The translations under genes and the position numbers were made by a program. From Pilaira anomala (taxonomy: Eukaryota > Mucoromycota > Mucoromycetes > Mucorales > Mucoraceae): a stretch of 64,000 nt of DNA. The stretch spans positions 62,001 to 126,000 of the forward strand of contig JAIXMQ010000058.1 in assembly GCA_025716855.1 (NCBI GenBank). Reading direction: 5' to 3'. Below the pieces are notes generated by a model. It ran no database searches, had not been told where the DNA came from, and saw only the letters and a list, made by a program, of their open reading frames with translations. How positions within the stretch are numbered: position 1 is the first letter of the stretch; each line of letters begins with the position of its first letter. Of the stretch, positions 46,669-58,276 are shown piece by piece.

Positions 46669-47974
46669 GAGTTTATAACATAAGAATTAGGGGTGATTGG
46701 ACTTCTTGGACTATACATTGAGTTTTCTTCTGATGAAGCTAGATAATTATTACCAGAACTTGGACAAGGACTTGGAGGTAAAGGTGTATTCATGGCGGTT
46801 TGATAGGAAGGAGATCTTGGTTGATATTGATTCATGTTAATTTGCGTTTGTATAGAAAGTGGCTGTGGGCTATTATTATTGTTATTATTATTGTTATTGT
46901 TATTATTATTAGGTGAAAGTTGAGGAGATGTAGGTGTATTATTTGACTGTTCATTTATATTTAAATAAAAACCACCTTGTTGTTGTTGTTGTTGTTGTTG
47001 TTGCTGTTGATGATGATGATCTGCTGAAGTAACAAAAATAGGTGGTGGAGGTCTATCAGGATCTTGTTTAATTTCGAAACTCTCAAATATTTCCATATGT
47101 TGCGTTGGACAAGTACCATATTGTTTAGTCATAAAATCCATTAAATCCTTTATCGTTTGTTGTTGCAAATTTTGTCTTCTTCTGGTTTCAGTTAATTCAT
47201 GTACAACTTGAGCTAAATTTTCTTGTAATTGAGATATCTGTTGCAACATATCTGTTTGTGACATTTGCATCATTGTCATATGAGAATTGATATCACTTGT
47301 ATCTCTTCTCACTGATTCGTTTTCTAGCGCTTTACGTTTAATCTCATCTAGTAAATCCGGTCTATTTCTTAGAAACTTTGGATGTGAGAACTCCCATATT
47401 TGATTCTCTGCTAACGTACGATGTCCTCTAGGTGATTTATTGACTTTATGAAATCCGTACATATTCAATTGTCTAACAAAACTACTGAAATTGTTATGCT
47501 TAAAATGTTTTGGTAATACATCTCGCGAAAATTCTGTTATATTACAAACAATGAACGATGTTCCTGTATATGTCCAAGCAATTAAATGTTGATATTGTTT
47601 ATCCACAACCATACTAAAAAAAAAAAAAATAAACAGTGTAAGACAAAAAAATAAGTGAAACAAAAAAAAAAAAAAAAAAAAAAAAAGTGTATATGTTTTT
47701 ATACTACTTACTTGTATAATTTATGTACAAAAGTATTGCCACTACCAGTTTTTGTTGTCACTGGTGGTGCAGGAGAAGGAGGTTGTAATGACATTTGTTG
47801 TGTAAACTGGTTTTGTAATTGATCCCAAGATGAATTTTCTGGAGGGAAAGGAGATCCTGGTGCAGGTGATATTAATGGAGAATTTAAAGGTGAACCACCA
47901 GAGGAAACTGAACTGGTACTAAAGTGAGTATTGATTCCTAGAGATGCCACCGAAGTTGTATGGCTATCGTTCAT
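46578..47974 (-). CDS. heat-shock-factor-type transcription factor
   Basis: Binds heat-shock elements as a trimer in the nucleus. Two exons (47712-47974 and 46578-47613) give 432 residues. HSF DNA-binding domain at about residues 80-178: GNTFVHKLYN across the splice, then HLIAWTYTGTSFIVCNITEF, LPKHFKHNNFSSFVRQLNMY, GFHKVNK and WEFSHPKFLR. A heptad-type coiled coil follows at about 200-260 (MLQQISQLQENLAQVVHELT). The C-terminal half is low complexity: poly-Gln at about 46980-47015 and 46625-46670, and poly-Asn at about 46870-46912. Splicing turns the exon 1 end into Asn, giving the conserved KLYN. Could be HSF1, an SFL1-like factor or another of the several HSFs usual in this phylum; which one is open. 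Confidence 0.93.
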
Positions 47975-50165
47975 TATATGCGTACTTAAATAAGAAGAAC
48001 AAAAAAAGTATGGAATAAAAAAAAAAAATAATAAATAAAAAAAATAAACATCTTTTTAGCCAATCAAACGTTACTTGTTCTATAGTTTAAACGTATCACC
48101 GATGTAATTGTTAATCTTTTGTATCAGTAAAAAAGGTTCATAGGTATTCGATACATGTTTGTTTCTAAGGATACGTGCTGTTAAAAGCATTGGTTACCAT
48201 GGAAACATAAACCGTTGCTGCTAGGATAATGGAACCTTTTTTTTTTTATTTTTTTTTTTTACATAATTTTGAAACGGATCTCGTAAATACATTTTTTTTT
48301 TCTGTATGCACGATAACTATCTTTTGAGCGATTACGCCAAAAGCATATTTGTTTTGACGTCTATTTACTGTTTTTCTCGCTCTTATCATCACGGTTTAAT
48401 TCTATTTCTAAATAATATATAAGTTTCAAACTAGTATTAACTCTCATTTTAGTTGAGAAAAGAAAATGAAAGCGCCGTAATAATATATAAAATCATGCGG
48501 TCTTTGTGTGCAATTGCAAATCATTTAGCAACCATTTTTTTTAAACCTGTTCATGACCAGCATTTTTTTTTAAAGAATTCAATAAAAGGATACCATAATT
48601 TTATTACTTTTTTTTATACAAAGAAAAAAAAATATTATAGTTAAAATAAACATATGTACAGATGAACAAAAAAAGAAAAAAAAGGGCGCATTGTGCTACA
48701 GCTTACATTTGCTTTATTAGTATCTTTTAAACGTGCTTTCCTTTTAGTTCAATGCCCTGGTGATACACGCCCTATTTTTTTTTTTTTTCTTCTTCATCGA
48801 TTTACTTGCTTAATACAGTGGCAGAATCGATCAGTCTTATTGTTTCGGTGAATTAAACTTTGTATCGTTTCTATCTTTTTTTTTTTTTTTTGCTTGAAAG
48901 TCGAGTATAATTTCACTCGATTTTTTTTTTTACGTAAATTCCTTACAAGTCGTCTAGAATTGAAAATCAACTATTTGAACCATTTTAATGAAGTGAATGA
49001 TGATATACGACCTTTCTTGTCAGAAAAACTTTATATTTAGTGACGAAAAATATTTAACTGGCATTTCTTGCGTCAGGGAAAAACAACTTTTCCTCCTGCT
49101 AACTACGATGATTTTATTTCTAACCTGCCCGTTCAATCGTCAGTGTCTATGTACCAGCGTCTCTAATGACGTTTTGTATTATGTAGTTACAATTCTCCAA
49201 GTCCTGATTTGCACCTGCTTATACCTCTCGCCTCTTCAGGAGAGGGGATTAAAATTTTAAGCACTACACATGATACATGACAAAAAAAACAATATTATTT
49301 AATTACTTTGCCTTTCCTTTAAACCTTTTCTTCTTCTTCTTCTTCTTCTTCTTCTTCAAATAAAACATAAATATTCTAACTACTACCGCTTTAAATTCTT
49401 GTCTGATTTACATGGAAGAGCTATTGTATCAAAAAATGGGACAGTTTTGAGACATGCATAATACATATTGAGTCATTGGTAAGTAGAGATATTAAAGCTC
49501 CTGTGATTTTATTACAATGAAGTAACTAATTCATTTGATAAAAAAAAAGGCTCTTATCGCAGGGTTAAAAGTACCATGAATATTATAAATAATGTATTAT
49601 TTAATTAGTAAAAATAACATTAATTAATATAGGCTGATAAAGAATTGTTTCCATATAGATCACACTTTGCTTTGGTGACCAACTTGGTTATACTCTATAT
49701 GCCCCATTGTTTACGTTCGCCTAGGCAAGTTAAGCTTTGCCTAACTAACAAAGAGGTACACATTAGTTGATCAAGACCAAGCAGATCTAACAAATTATTC
49801 TATTAAATATAACTAGAAAAAAAAGAAACCAGAAATCTTTAGAGGTATTACATAATAGGAAATCTGGAAAAATTGAAGGACCATTCTAGTTCAATTGACA
49901 GAAATTGCGCCTCAACAGTCAAAACGCAATGCCATTTTAAAATGTTTAAAAGAATTAGAGGCATAAAAATAAATTTATTAATAAATTAACAATGGACGCT
50001 GTGCAGTTTATCAGATAAATGAACTCATTAATCTTTTTCAATGATTTTTTTTTTTCTTTTAACATTGGAGCGGAGTCAATGCATGCTTCCATGTCACAGA
50101 GAGAGAGAGAAAAAAATAACAGCTCACTTCATTACCTCTTTTTTTTTGTTTTACTTTTTGTCAAC
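47975..50165. other. 2.2-kb intergenic region
   Basis: No confident gene. Upstream part is the HSF promoter with A/T tracts. A (CTT)n repeat lies at about 49329-49357. About 49762-49785 repeats the word TTGATCAAGACCA also found at the right end of the long-TIR copy B (about 60171-60185). An exon-like VQLTEIAPQQSKRNAILKCL stretch near 49890-49965 has no partner exon that I can prove. Confidence 0.4.
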
Positions 50166-50555
50166 ATGATCAAGAATACACCTAAATCAGTTTTAATTTG
50201 CTGGTAAAAAGAAAAAAGAACAAAGAACGATATATATATATATATATATATATATAACGGAAAGGGAAACTCATTCAAATATTTCTTTGTTATAGGGCTG
50301 GGCTTGCAGTTTGTAAGTTTTAAAATAGAATGAAGAAAGAAGCCAAGCGTGTTGATAATAATAATAATATATATATATTTTTTTTTTGATTAAATAGCTG
50401 CAGTTGTTGCATATACCACTAGTAAGAACTATACAATGGATCGTTTAAAGGACTACACAAAGAACAATTCTGTCACCTCAAGTAATAGCTATGGAACGCA
50501 AGAGGCACCAAAGGAGGGCGAACCATTGCGTCGTTCGGTTGATAGAAGATTATAA
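50166..50555 (+). CDS. small single-TM protein (70 residues) with a 17-nt microexon
   Basis: Three exons join in frame: 50166-50203, a 17-nt microexon 50296-50312, and 50398-50555. The product starts MIKNTPKSVLICW. The microexon adds most of the hydrophobic core AGLAVSAVVAY, which completes a plausible membrane segment at residues about 9-24. A hydrophilic tail follows (MDRLKDYTKNNSVTSS, EAPKEGEPLRRSVDRRL). All four splice sites are GT-AG with consensus-like donors (GTAAAA, GTAAGT). The short N-terminus, one TM and basic tail suggest a mitochondrial or ER tail/signal-anchored protein; this is inference. Not recognised as a named family. Confidence 0.6.
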
Positions 50556-50624
50556 AAAAAACAAATAAATAAATAAATAAAAAACACAGAAAAAATGACA
50601 GATTTATATTAATAGTGGTATAAG

Positions 50625-50658
<34 letters not shown>

Positions 50659-50935
50659 CTGCATTAAAAGAGGATTACATGTCATGAAACTAATAATAAG
50701 ACCTTTGCAGTTTTTTATATCTGGATCTGAACAACGTGATTCTCTAATTCTTCTTTCTTTTTTACTAAACTGAACAGAAAACCCCTTTATTGTAGAAAAA
50801 AAAAATTTATAGGAGACTCCTATTATTTACGAATGTATATAAATATATCTCTCTTTTTCTCTCTCTCTTTCTTTTTTTTTTTATTACTTACTTCCTTTTC
50901 TCTTCATTACTACATTACATATTAAAAAAAAAAAA
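50556..50935. other. spacer and promoter of the aspartic protease gene
   Basis: A34-type homopolymer near 50625-50654. CT-rich tract (about 50850-50885) immediately upstream of the protease start. No gene. Confidence 0.45.
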
Positions 50936-52174
50936 ATGCATATCACTACTGTATTATTGATTTTATCTGCCTCATCTATTTTGGCAGCACCTACTGCTAA
51001 TAAACCTCAACCTATCCAACTTCCTCTTCAAATGATTCAAACCACTAAAAATCATCAATTATCAAAGCGAAGTGAATCCCTGAGTCTTCAATTACTTGAA
51101 GAAATTGATCTTATTCAATTTTTTGTAAAGATTCAAGTGGGGACACCTGCCCAAGAATTCAACATGTTATTTGATACAGGCAGTGCGGATACATGGGTAC
51201 CTTCTACAGAATGTTCAGCTGCACTTGGTTGCCCTCAACCTCTTAAACGATTTAATTCTTCAGCATCCAGTACATACAAAGCATTAAAGGATCCATTTGT
51301 GATTCAATATGCTATTGGTACTGCATCAGGAACTTATTTTAAGGAAAAAGTGTCATTTGTAAATGGAAACGATGAACAACTTATTACGATCAAAGACCAA
51401 ACGATGGCTAAAGTGCTTAATTCAGCTGGACCTATCTCGGACCAAAAGAAGGATAAGGATAATGATGGTATCTTTATTGATGGTATTCTTGGAGCTGGGT
51501 TACCTAGTGGTACAGTACGTCATTTGAACGGTGTAGGCGAGAAATATGATACGTTTCCAGTCTCACTTTATAAGGCCAATCTTATTCCTGACCCAGTATT
51601 CTCTGTCTCGATGAATGGCATGCATGGTAAATTGACTTTAGGTGCTATTGATACAGAATATGTTACAGATGATTTTGTGTATACAAGTATTGCAAATAGT
51701 TCAACGAGTCCAAGTAGATGGTCAATTATGGTCGAAGGTTTGCAGTTTTCTAATAAGGAAGTGGGTACACCAAAACCTTTCAAGTTTAATACACCTACTC
51801 CCTGTGGTGTTGATACCGGATCTAACTTTATGTATTTACCTACTCAAATGGCTAATGAATTGGCTATGGATATTACTAATTCTACTCATTTGAAAAAGAA
51901 TGATGTGGGTGTCTATCTTGTTGACTGTGGGTTACAAAAGAGTCAAGAAAGTGTGTCTATTTTCTTTAGAGCAGCAGCTGGTAATGCTTTGCAGAATATC
52001 ACAATGCCTGTCTCTGATTTAGTTACAAGTAAAAAAGAAGATGGTCAATGTTTACTCAAGTTTTATCCTTCTGACAGTAGTTTGACTTTGGGTAATATGG
52101 TTCTTAGAAAATACGTTACTGTATTTGATTTTGGTCCTTATCCTCATATTGGTTTTGCTCCTGTAAAATATTGA
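50936..52174 (+). CDS. pepsin-like aspartic endopeptidase (A1 family), secreted or vacuolar
   Basis: Intronless, 412 residues. Signal peptide at residues 1-18 (ILSASSILAAPT), a short propeptide ending around LSKR (residue 45), then the bilobal protease. First catalytic motif LFDTGSADTWVPS with Asp80; flap-like IQYAIGTASGTYF contains the expected Tyr; second catalytic motif CGVDTGSNFMYLP with Asp293. The C-terminus LRKYVTVFDFGPYPHIGFAP is the usual A1 ending. Several N-glycosylation sequons (NSS, NST, NIT). The second motif ends in Ser-Asn rather than the more common Thr/Ser-Ser, which is tolerated. No GPI-anchor signal at the C-terminus. Likely an extracellular nutrient protease; a vacuolar form cannot be excluded. 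Confidence 0.93.
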   Translation: MHITTVLLILSASSILAAPTANKPQPIQLPLQMIQTTKNHQLSKRSESLSLQLLEEIDLIQFFVKIQVGTPAQEFNMLFDTGSADTWVPSTECSAALGCPQPLKRFNSSASSTYKALKDPFVIQYAIGTASGTYFKEKVSFVNGNDEQLITIKDQTMAKVLNSAGPISDQKKDKDNDGIFIDGILGAGLPSGTVRHLNGVGEKYDTFPVSLYKANLIPDPVFSVSMNGMHGKLTLGAIDTEYVTDDFVYTSIANSSTSPSRWSIMVEGLQFSNKEVGTPKPFKFNTPTPCGVDTGSNFMYLPTQMANELAMDITNSTHLKKNDVGVYLVDCGLQKSQESVSIFFRAAAGNALQNITMPVSDLVTSKKEDGQCLLKFYPSDSSLTLGNMVLRKYVTVFDFGPYPHIGFAPVKY

Positions 52175-52313
52175 TAAAGAGAGAGAGAGAGAGAGAAAAA
52201 GAAGAAATAGTAATAATATAGGAGAGAAAATATATTATACTTTTAATAAAGAATTTATTATATATACTTAGTATAATTTTCTGTTTTTTTTATTATTATT
52301 ATTTATTTATTTA
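52175..52313. terminator. convergent 3' region between protease and GATA genes
   Basis: 139-bp spacer between converging stops, starting with a (GA)n repeat at 52178-52196 and containing AATAAAG at about 52245 as a likely poly(A) signal for the protease transcript. Confidence 0.45.
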
Positions 52314-53378
52314 TTAAATATGTTCTTTTGTGGGTATATCTTGTCTACTACTACTACTACTACTACTGTTATTACTTGTTGCATTTGTTCGAATGGCATC
52401 TAATATAGTGCGAATAAGCACATTACTACAAGGATCATGTGTTAAAGATTGTGGAAGAGTATCTATTGGTTGAGACAACAAATGATCAATACTCTCTAAT
52501 TCTTTTTGAAGTTGATCTCTTCTATTTGAAAGTGCTTTACAAAATTTGTTAGGTTCTAAAAGTAACATATTTGTTAATGCTGTACTGTTGGTAGGTAAAG
52601 TATATTCTTGTTGTTGCTGCTGCTGTTGTTGCTCTTCTTCTTCTTCCTTTTCTAAAGTATTTAAAAAGGTTTGAATATTAGGTAAAGGTTCTAATGGTAT
52701 AGGCAAAGAATTAGAAGAAGAGGAAGAAGCAGAAGAAAATTTGTTTTGTGGATGGGGTTGGTCCACAATGGGAGATAATTGGTGTAAAGAAGATCTACGA
52801 CGAGGAATTGATAAAGGAATATCTAGACTTGTATCCATACTACTTTTATCGCTATGGGAACTATTTCTTCGGTCGATAATGGCTGTATAATCCAACAATG
52901 TGTTACTATTATTATCTTCTTCTACTACTGTAGCTGTAGTAGTAGTAGTAGGATGAAATATGATGGTTGAAGTAGTCGGAGCAGTAGCCGCAGCTCTTTG
53001 TTTTACTGATAAAGGTTGTTCTTGTTGATACTTTCGAACCATATGAACTCGTTTACGTCTATGAATGATACTTCTCTTCATTGAGAGTGGACGATGCACG
53101 CTATGTAGTTTATAATAAAGTCCACAAGCGTTACATATATTATTACCATCATCGTCTCTTCTCCACAGTGGCGTGGTGCTGGTGTCACAGTTATAACACC
53201 GCGTACTTCGAAAGGTCTTACAATCACGACACTCATCTATTTTATCGTGCGGATTATGATGTTGGTGCCTATTACTGCTATTTGGGTCACTATTTGTGGT
53301 AACAATAGGTGCATGATGGTTTTCATTCCATTGATATGTAGAAGGTGGAGATGTTGAATAGATATCTTTATCACTCAT
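52314..53378 (-). CDS. GATA-type zinc-finger transcription factor
   Basis: Intronless, 354 residues. One GATA finger at about residues 61-85, CYNC-X17-CNAC with TTPLWRR and [11 protein letters not shown], followed by the basic tail [17 protein letters not shown] needed for DNA contact. The 17-residue loop is the class common to animal and many fungal GATA factors. A second Cys pair just before it ([12 protein letters not shown]) adds three nearby Cys, loosely recalling SREA/URBS1-type Cys-rich regions, but there is no second GATA finger. The rest is Ser/Thr/His-rich with Gln (about 52610-52630) and Ser runs. A Leu/Glu-rich helix ([20 protein letters not shown]) lies near the C-terminus. Nitrogen or iron regulation is possible; target set unknown. 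Confidence 0.93.
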   Translation of the reverse strand: MSDKDIYSTSPPSTYQWNENHHAPIVTTNSDPNSSNRHQHHNPHDKIDECRDCKTFRSTRCYNCDTSTTPLWRRDDDGNNICNACGLYYKLHSVHRPLSMKRSIIHRRKRVHMVRKYQQEQPLSVKQRAAATAPTTSTIIFHPTTTTTATVVEEDNNSNTLLDYTAIIDRRNSSHSDKSSMDTSLDIPLSIPRRRSSLHQLSPIVDQPHPQNKFSSASSSSSNSLPIPLEPLPNIQTFLNTLEKEEEEEQQQQQQQQEYTLPTNSTALTNMLLLEPNKFCKALSNRRDQLQKELESIDHLLSQPIDTLPQSLTHDPCSNVLIRTILDAIRTNATSNNSSSSSSSRQDIPTKEHI

Positions 53379-53731
53379 TTATTTACAGTTTTTTTTTTTT
53401 TAAAGAAAAAGAAAAAGAAAAAGAAAAAGAAAGAGAAAGAGAAAGAGAAAGAGAAAGAGAAGAAAGGGGAAAATGAATAGCCAATATTTATTAAATAATA
53501 AACCTTTGATTGGAGCAATGAAGTCTGGTAATTTGTAGCTCAAAAAAAAAAAAAAAAAAAAAAAAGTTCAAAATAGATAAGATACGAGATGGTAAACATA
53601 TTAGGTGACAGAAAAGATAACAAAAAAAAAAAAAAAAAATAAGCTTCTCATTTCACATAGTGATAACATCATTTATGAAATAAATGGTGTTTATTTCGTC
53701 AAAATAAATATCTTGTTCGTTATTATTATTA

Positions 53732-53763
<32 letters not shown>

Positions 53764-54099
53764 TTAAGCCAAAAGCTTTGTATTTATTTATTATTATTGG
53801 TAATAGAGTTATACTTATCTGATGAAATGGGGTTTCTTTTTTCATTGTTTGAGTTTGTATTATTAAAGGGTTGATGCCCTGAAATGGTAACTTTTCCTGG
53901 AAGGGAAGACAGGGAAAAAAGATAATGTAGCGTGGGATAAAAGAGAAAAAGCATATTTTTTTTTTTCGCCTATTTAATTTCAAATCCGGTTAAAAGATAA
54001 AATAGTTCTTTTGAACCTGGATTGTAAAAAAAAAAAAAAAGCGGGGATAAACTTTTGCTTTTCTTTAGTTCTTTTTCTTTTCTTTTAAAAAAAAAAAGA
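53379..54099. promoter_or_regulatory. divergent intergenic region between GATA and carboxypeptidase genes
   Basis: 721 bp shared by two outward-facing genes. Next to the GATA start lies a purine repeat, GAAAAA units changing to GAAAGA units (about 53404-53465). An (ATT)n repeat lies at about 53718-53764. An A15 tract at about 54026 and a T/C-rich stretch precede the carboxypeptidase start. GATA words are present but too common to weigh. Confidence 0.4.
53404..53465. repeat. purine hexamer repeat (GAAAAA to GAAAGA)
   Basis: About ten consecutive hexamers immediately upstream of the GATA-factor start; the first half is GAAAAA, the second GAAAGA. Confidence 0.8.
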
Positions 54100-55916
54100 A
54101 TGTTGATTTCCAAAAAAGTATTGGCATGGGCTATTGGACTTGGTTCCTTTGCTTTAACTCATGCCTTATCACCTATGCAAGTCGCTATGCAACATAGAGA
54201 ACAAGAAGCACAAGGATTTCGTATCTTACAAAATGAAAACGTAGAAGGTTATTCGGTTCGAGTAAAGCAACCAAAATCATGCGAAGAGGGTGTACAGGTA
54301 AAAATGAAATTACGAAACAATTAGAGTTTATTTTTTCTCATTAAAAAAAAAAAAAAAGTATTCTGGTTATATCGACAAACATGATACAGATGATCATTTC
54401 TTTTTTTATTTCTTTGAATCTAGATCTGACCCTTCCACTGATCCTACCGTATTATGGTTGAACGGTGGACCTGGTTGTTCTTCAATGATGGGACTCTGGA
54501 TGGAATTAGGGTAAAGAATATTGTACCTGAAACCAAAAAACCCCCCAGAATTAACTCATATATCCATATTAGCCCTTGTCAGGTTAACTCTTTTGGTAAC
54601 GATACGACTCGAAACCCTTATAGTTGGAACACAGCAGCAAACGTAGTCTTTTTAGACCAACCAGTGAATGTCGGTTTTAGCTACGGTAAGACGAAAATCA
54701 AAGATACCCGAGAATCAGCGCGTGATGTGTACGCATTTTTACAGCTATTCCTTTCCGAGTACAAAAAATATGCAAAGAACCCATTCCATATCTCTGGAGA
54801 ATCGTATGCGGGCCATTACTTACCAGCCATCTCTACCGAACTTATTTATAACAACCAAAAGATAGAAGATGGAGATGAAAATAGCGGTGGATTGATCAAG
54901 ATTAACTATCAATCGATGTTGATTGGAAATGGTTGGACAGATCCTCGAACACAACTTGAGCATTATGAAACGTACGGATGTGCTCATGATAGTGTTTATA
55001 AACCTTTGTTTGATGAAAAGACATGTGATGATATGAAAAAAGCGTATCCTCGTTGTAAGAAATTCATGGACGCTTGTTATGAGTATCCCAATTCATTTAC
55101 TTGTGTACCTGCTCTTCTTTATTGTGAAAATAATTTAGCGGGTGTGTATGATAAGACGGGATTAAATCCTTATGATATTCGTAGAAAGTGTGAAGGAGAT
55201 TCTGGATTATGTTATGATTTAATTGAATCGATTGATGCTTATGCTAATAATGAAGAGGTTAGACGGTCTTTGGGTGTTGATGAAAAGGCTGGAAAGTTTT
55301 CGGGTTGTAGTAATTCGGTCGGAAGCAGATTTTATCAAACTGGTGATGGGTAAAAAAAAAAAAAAAAACTGTAACACGAAATGTACAGAAATATCCATTA
55401 TTTACTTATTTGTTTTGTTAGTGCCAAAGACTTTTCTGGTGATGTTGCTAAAACTTTAGAATCTGGTATTCGTGTCATACTCTATGTTGGTGATATGGAT
55501 TGGATTTGTAACTGGTAAAAAAAAAAAAAAAAAATATTTATATTTAATTTATATACTCATATAATCGTATGTATATATGAAGGATGGGTAATTTAGAATG
55601 GAGTAAATCTATGGAATGGTCTGGAAAAGATGGATATAATGCCGCAGTAAATGAAAAATGGTATAGCGATCTTACAGGACGATATGCGGGTGATGTTCGC
55701 AGTTATAACAACTTTACATTTTTGAGAATATTTGATGCTGGACATATGGTAAGTTTACATACTTTTTTAAACATTTTTTTTTTTTTTTATTATTATAATA
55801 ACTAAACGTTTTTTTTTTTTTTTTTATGTGTAAAATACTAGGTTCCTTTTGATCAACCTGAAAATGGCCTTGATTTTTTCAACAAGTGGTTGAACAACCT
55901 TCCTTTAGCCAATTAA
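54100..55916 (+). CDS. serine carboxypeptidase, carboxypeptidase Y-like (S10)
   Basis: Vacuolar-type exopeptidase removing C-terminal residues. Six exons (54100-54297, 54359-54510, 54573-55349, 55422-55514, 55583-55748, 55842-55916) give 486 residues. Signal peptide at residues about 1-20 ([18 protein letters not shown]). The catalytic region begins [20 protein letters not shown], then the oxyanion/substrate motif [20 protein letters not shown]. Triad: Ser in [13 protein letters not shown], Asp in [10 protein letters not shown], His in FDAGHMVPFDQP. The internal Cys-rich segment ([20 protein letters not shown]) matches CPY-type disulfides. The propeptide is short compared with yeast CPY (about 65 residues before the catalytic domain). 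Start ATG at 54100 follows an A-run. Vacuolar location is inferred from similarity. Confidence 0.95.
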
Positions 55917-56065
55917 ATTTTGAACCATATAAACAAATAAACACATATTTGTTTTTTTTTAACGTCTCGAGACAAATGTCAGCAGATATAAAAATAAAGC
56001 GGGGATGATGTAATTATCCTTTCTTCTTCTTTTTACTACTTTTTCTTTTTTTTCTTAAGCTAAAA

Positions 56066-58181
56066 ATGGGAATGAATGGTATTGTAAATACATATGAAGA
56101 TACTACTGCTTCTCTTAAGAAGCAACATTCTGGTTCATTTTATGATGGACATAAAATAATCAATGATCCTATTCATGTAAAACATTTTATAAATAAAACT
56201 GTGAGTATATATATATATTAATAATAATTCGTATGTAGGGTCACATCACTTTAAATGATTATACAGTAGAGTTCATAGATACTGTACAATTTCAAAGATT
56301 AAGAGACTTGAAGCAAGTAAGAAATATATAGATACTAAATCATCTTCATACTCGTATTAATATAATTTTTAATACAGCTCGGTCCACTTTATTTTGTTTT
56401 CCCTGGTGCCAGTCATAATCGTTTTGAACATTCAATTGGTAAAAAAAAAAAAAATATATATATATATATATTTTTTTGTGGTCATTTTGCTGATAAAACA
56501 CAAAAAACAAATTAGGTGTATCACACTTGTCTGGTACACTTGTTGAAAGATTTGCAGCGGAACAGCCTGAATTAGATATAACCCGCGATGAAATCAAATG
56601 TGTCAAATTAGCTGGGTAAAAAAAAAAAAACTTGTTTGGATTTGTAAATTAAATTTCCCTTTTTTTTTTTTTTACAAAAAGATTATGTCATGATTTAGGT
56701 AATACAGGGAAAAACAAGAATATTAAAATCAATTAAAGTGAACTAAAACGATCTATATTAAATCAGGTCATGGTCCATTTAGTCATGTATTTGATAATGC
56801 ATTTATGCCATTAGCAAGGTAAGAAAAGAGAGAGAGAGAGAGAGAGAGAGAGCATGACAGAAGCTAAGACTTGTTATTTACATATTAGACCTGAATTAAA
56901 CTGGTCACACGAACAAGCATCCGAAATGATGTTGGAGTATTTGATAGATGATAACAATATAGACATGGATTCAGCCGAAATACATTTCATTAAAGATTTA
57001 ATAGCAGGTGAACCGAGATCAGAAAGGTAGAAAAAAAAAAAAAGTTAATTAAATTACTTCCTGTTATGTATTTACCATATAAGTTCTATTGATAGTCGCT
57101 ACCAGGATAAAAAGTTTTTGTTTGATATTGTAGCCAATAAAAAGAACAGTGTAGATGTAGACAAATTTGATTATATTGAAAGAGATGCATATAATTTAGG
57201 TCTTCGAAGTTCGTACGACGCAAAGAGATTATTGGTTTACAGTCGTGTTGTGAATAACGAAATTTGTTATCATCAAAAAGAAGTTTATAATATCTATGAA
57301 ATGTTTCATACGCGTTATAGTCTCTTTAAACAAATTTATACTCATCGTGTTGGAAAAGCAATTGAATTGATGATTGTAGATGCATTTTTAGCTGCAAGTA
57401 AGTTTTTTATGTATATATATATATATAAAATACAAAACACTCACATCAACGCTTTGACCATCTGTTATTATTATTATTAGATAATTATCTGAAAATAGCT
57501 GATTCAGTTAGTAATCCGGAAGATTATCTTTTTATGACGGACGATATCATTCGTAATATTGAAAGATCTAAATGTCCTGAATTAGCGGAATCACGTCAAA
57601 TTGTTAAGAATATTCGAACCCGTAATCTTTACAAGTTTGTGGACGAATTCTTGGTACCGCCTGAGTTAGAGTCTCGTTTAAATAAGGATACAATTACATC
57701 ACAAGATATTGCAAATCATCAAACAGGCAATGCTGGTTTAGTTCAAGAAGATGTGATTGTTACTTTTACCAAGATTAATTATTCCATGAATGAAAGTAAC
57801 CCAGTTGACTCTATTCGTTTCTTTTCAAGATATAATGATCAAGGTAATAACTAAACCATTTAAATACATATTTGTTTTTTTTTATATATATATAACATAT
57901 CATAACACACACATACACTATACATAATAGAATCATTTAATATCTCAAAGAAAAAGGTTTCATATATGATTCCATCCAAGTTTCAAGATATCAATATTCG
58001 TATTTTTACAAGAGACCCAACCAAGATGCAAGCCATTCAAAAGGCCTTTCGTAAATATCTTTCTTATATCACACATACTGATTTACATTCTGATCCTGTT
58101 GTTTCGGTTCCTGATGACTATCAAAATCTACTCAATGCATCCCATAAAAGAGCTCGTACCTCAACAGAAAATTCACATTAG
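56066..58181 (+). CDS. SAMHD1-like HD-domain dNTP triphosphohydrolase
   Basis: Hydrolyses dNTPs to nucleoside and triphosphate, setting dNTP pools. Ten exons: 56066-56176, 56239-56316, 56378-56438, 56516-56615, 56682-56698, 56767-56818, 56889-57026, 57096-57397, 57481-57843, 57931-58181; 490 residues. Conserved order: INDPIHGHI, DTVQFQRLRDLKQLGP, SHNRFEHSIG (first metal His), GLCHDLGHGPFSH (HD pair), then FDYIERDAYNLG (distal Asp), all matching SAMHD1. No N-terminal SAM domain, as usual outside animals. The 17-nt exon 56682-56698 encodes the HD pair. At the end of exon 1 a second donor (GTGAGT) lies 33 nt downstream of the inferred one; its use would insert eleven in-frame codons in the conserved DPIHGHI motif. 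C-terminus is basic and ends TSTENSH. Confidence 0.93.
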
Positions 58182-58235
58182 GCTCTAAAATCTTCCTTTA
58201 TATACACCTAAATACTTTAGAATTGCTTCAATTTC

Positions 58236-58276
<41 letters not shown>

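Noticed and set aside
48997..49260. 87-residue plus-strand frame with hydrophobic C-terminus
   Set aside because: No homology recalled, AT-driven hydrophobicity, and no splice or promoter support; minus-strand readings are equally plausible.
49890..49965. Exon-like VQLTEIAPQQSKRNAILKCL stretch
   Set aside because: Composition looks coding but no upstream exon could be joined in frame, so not listed as a gene.
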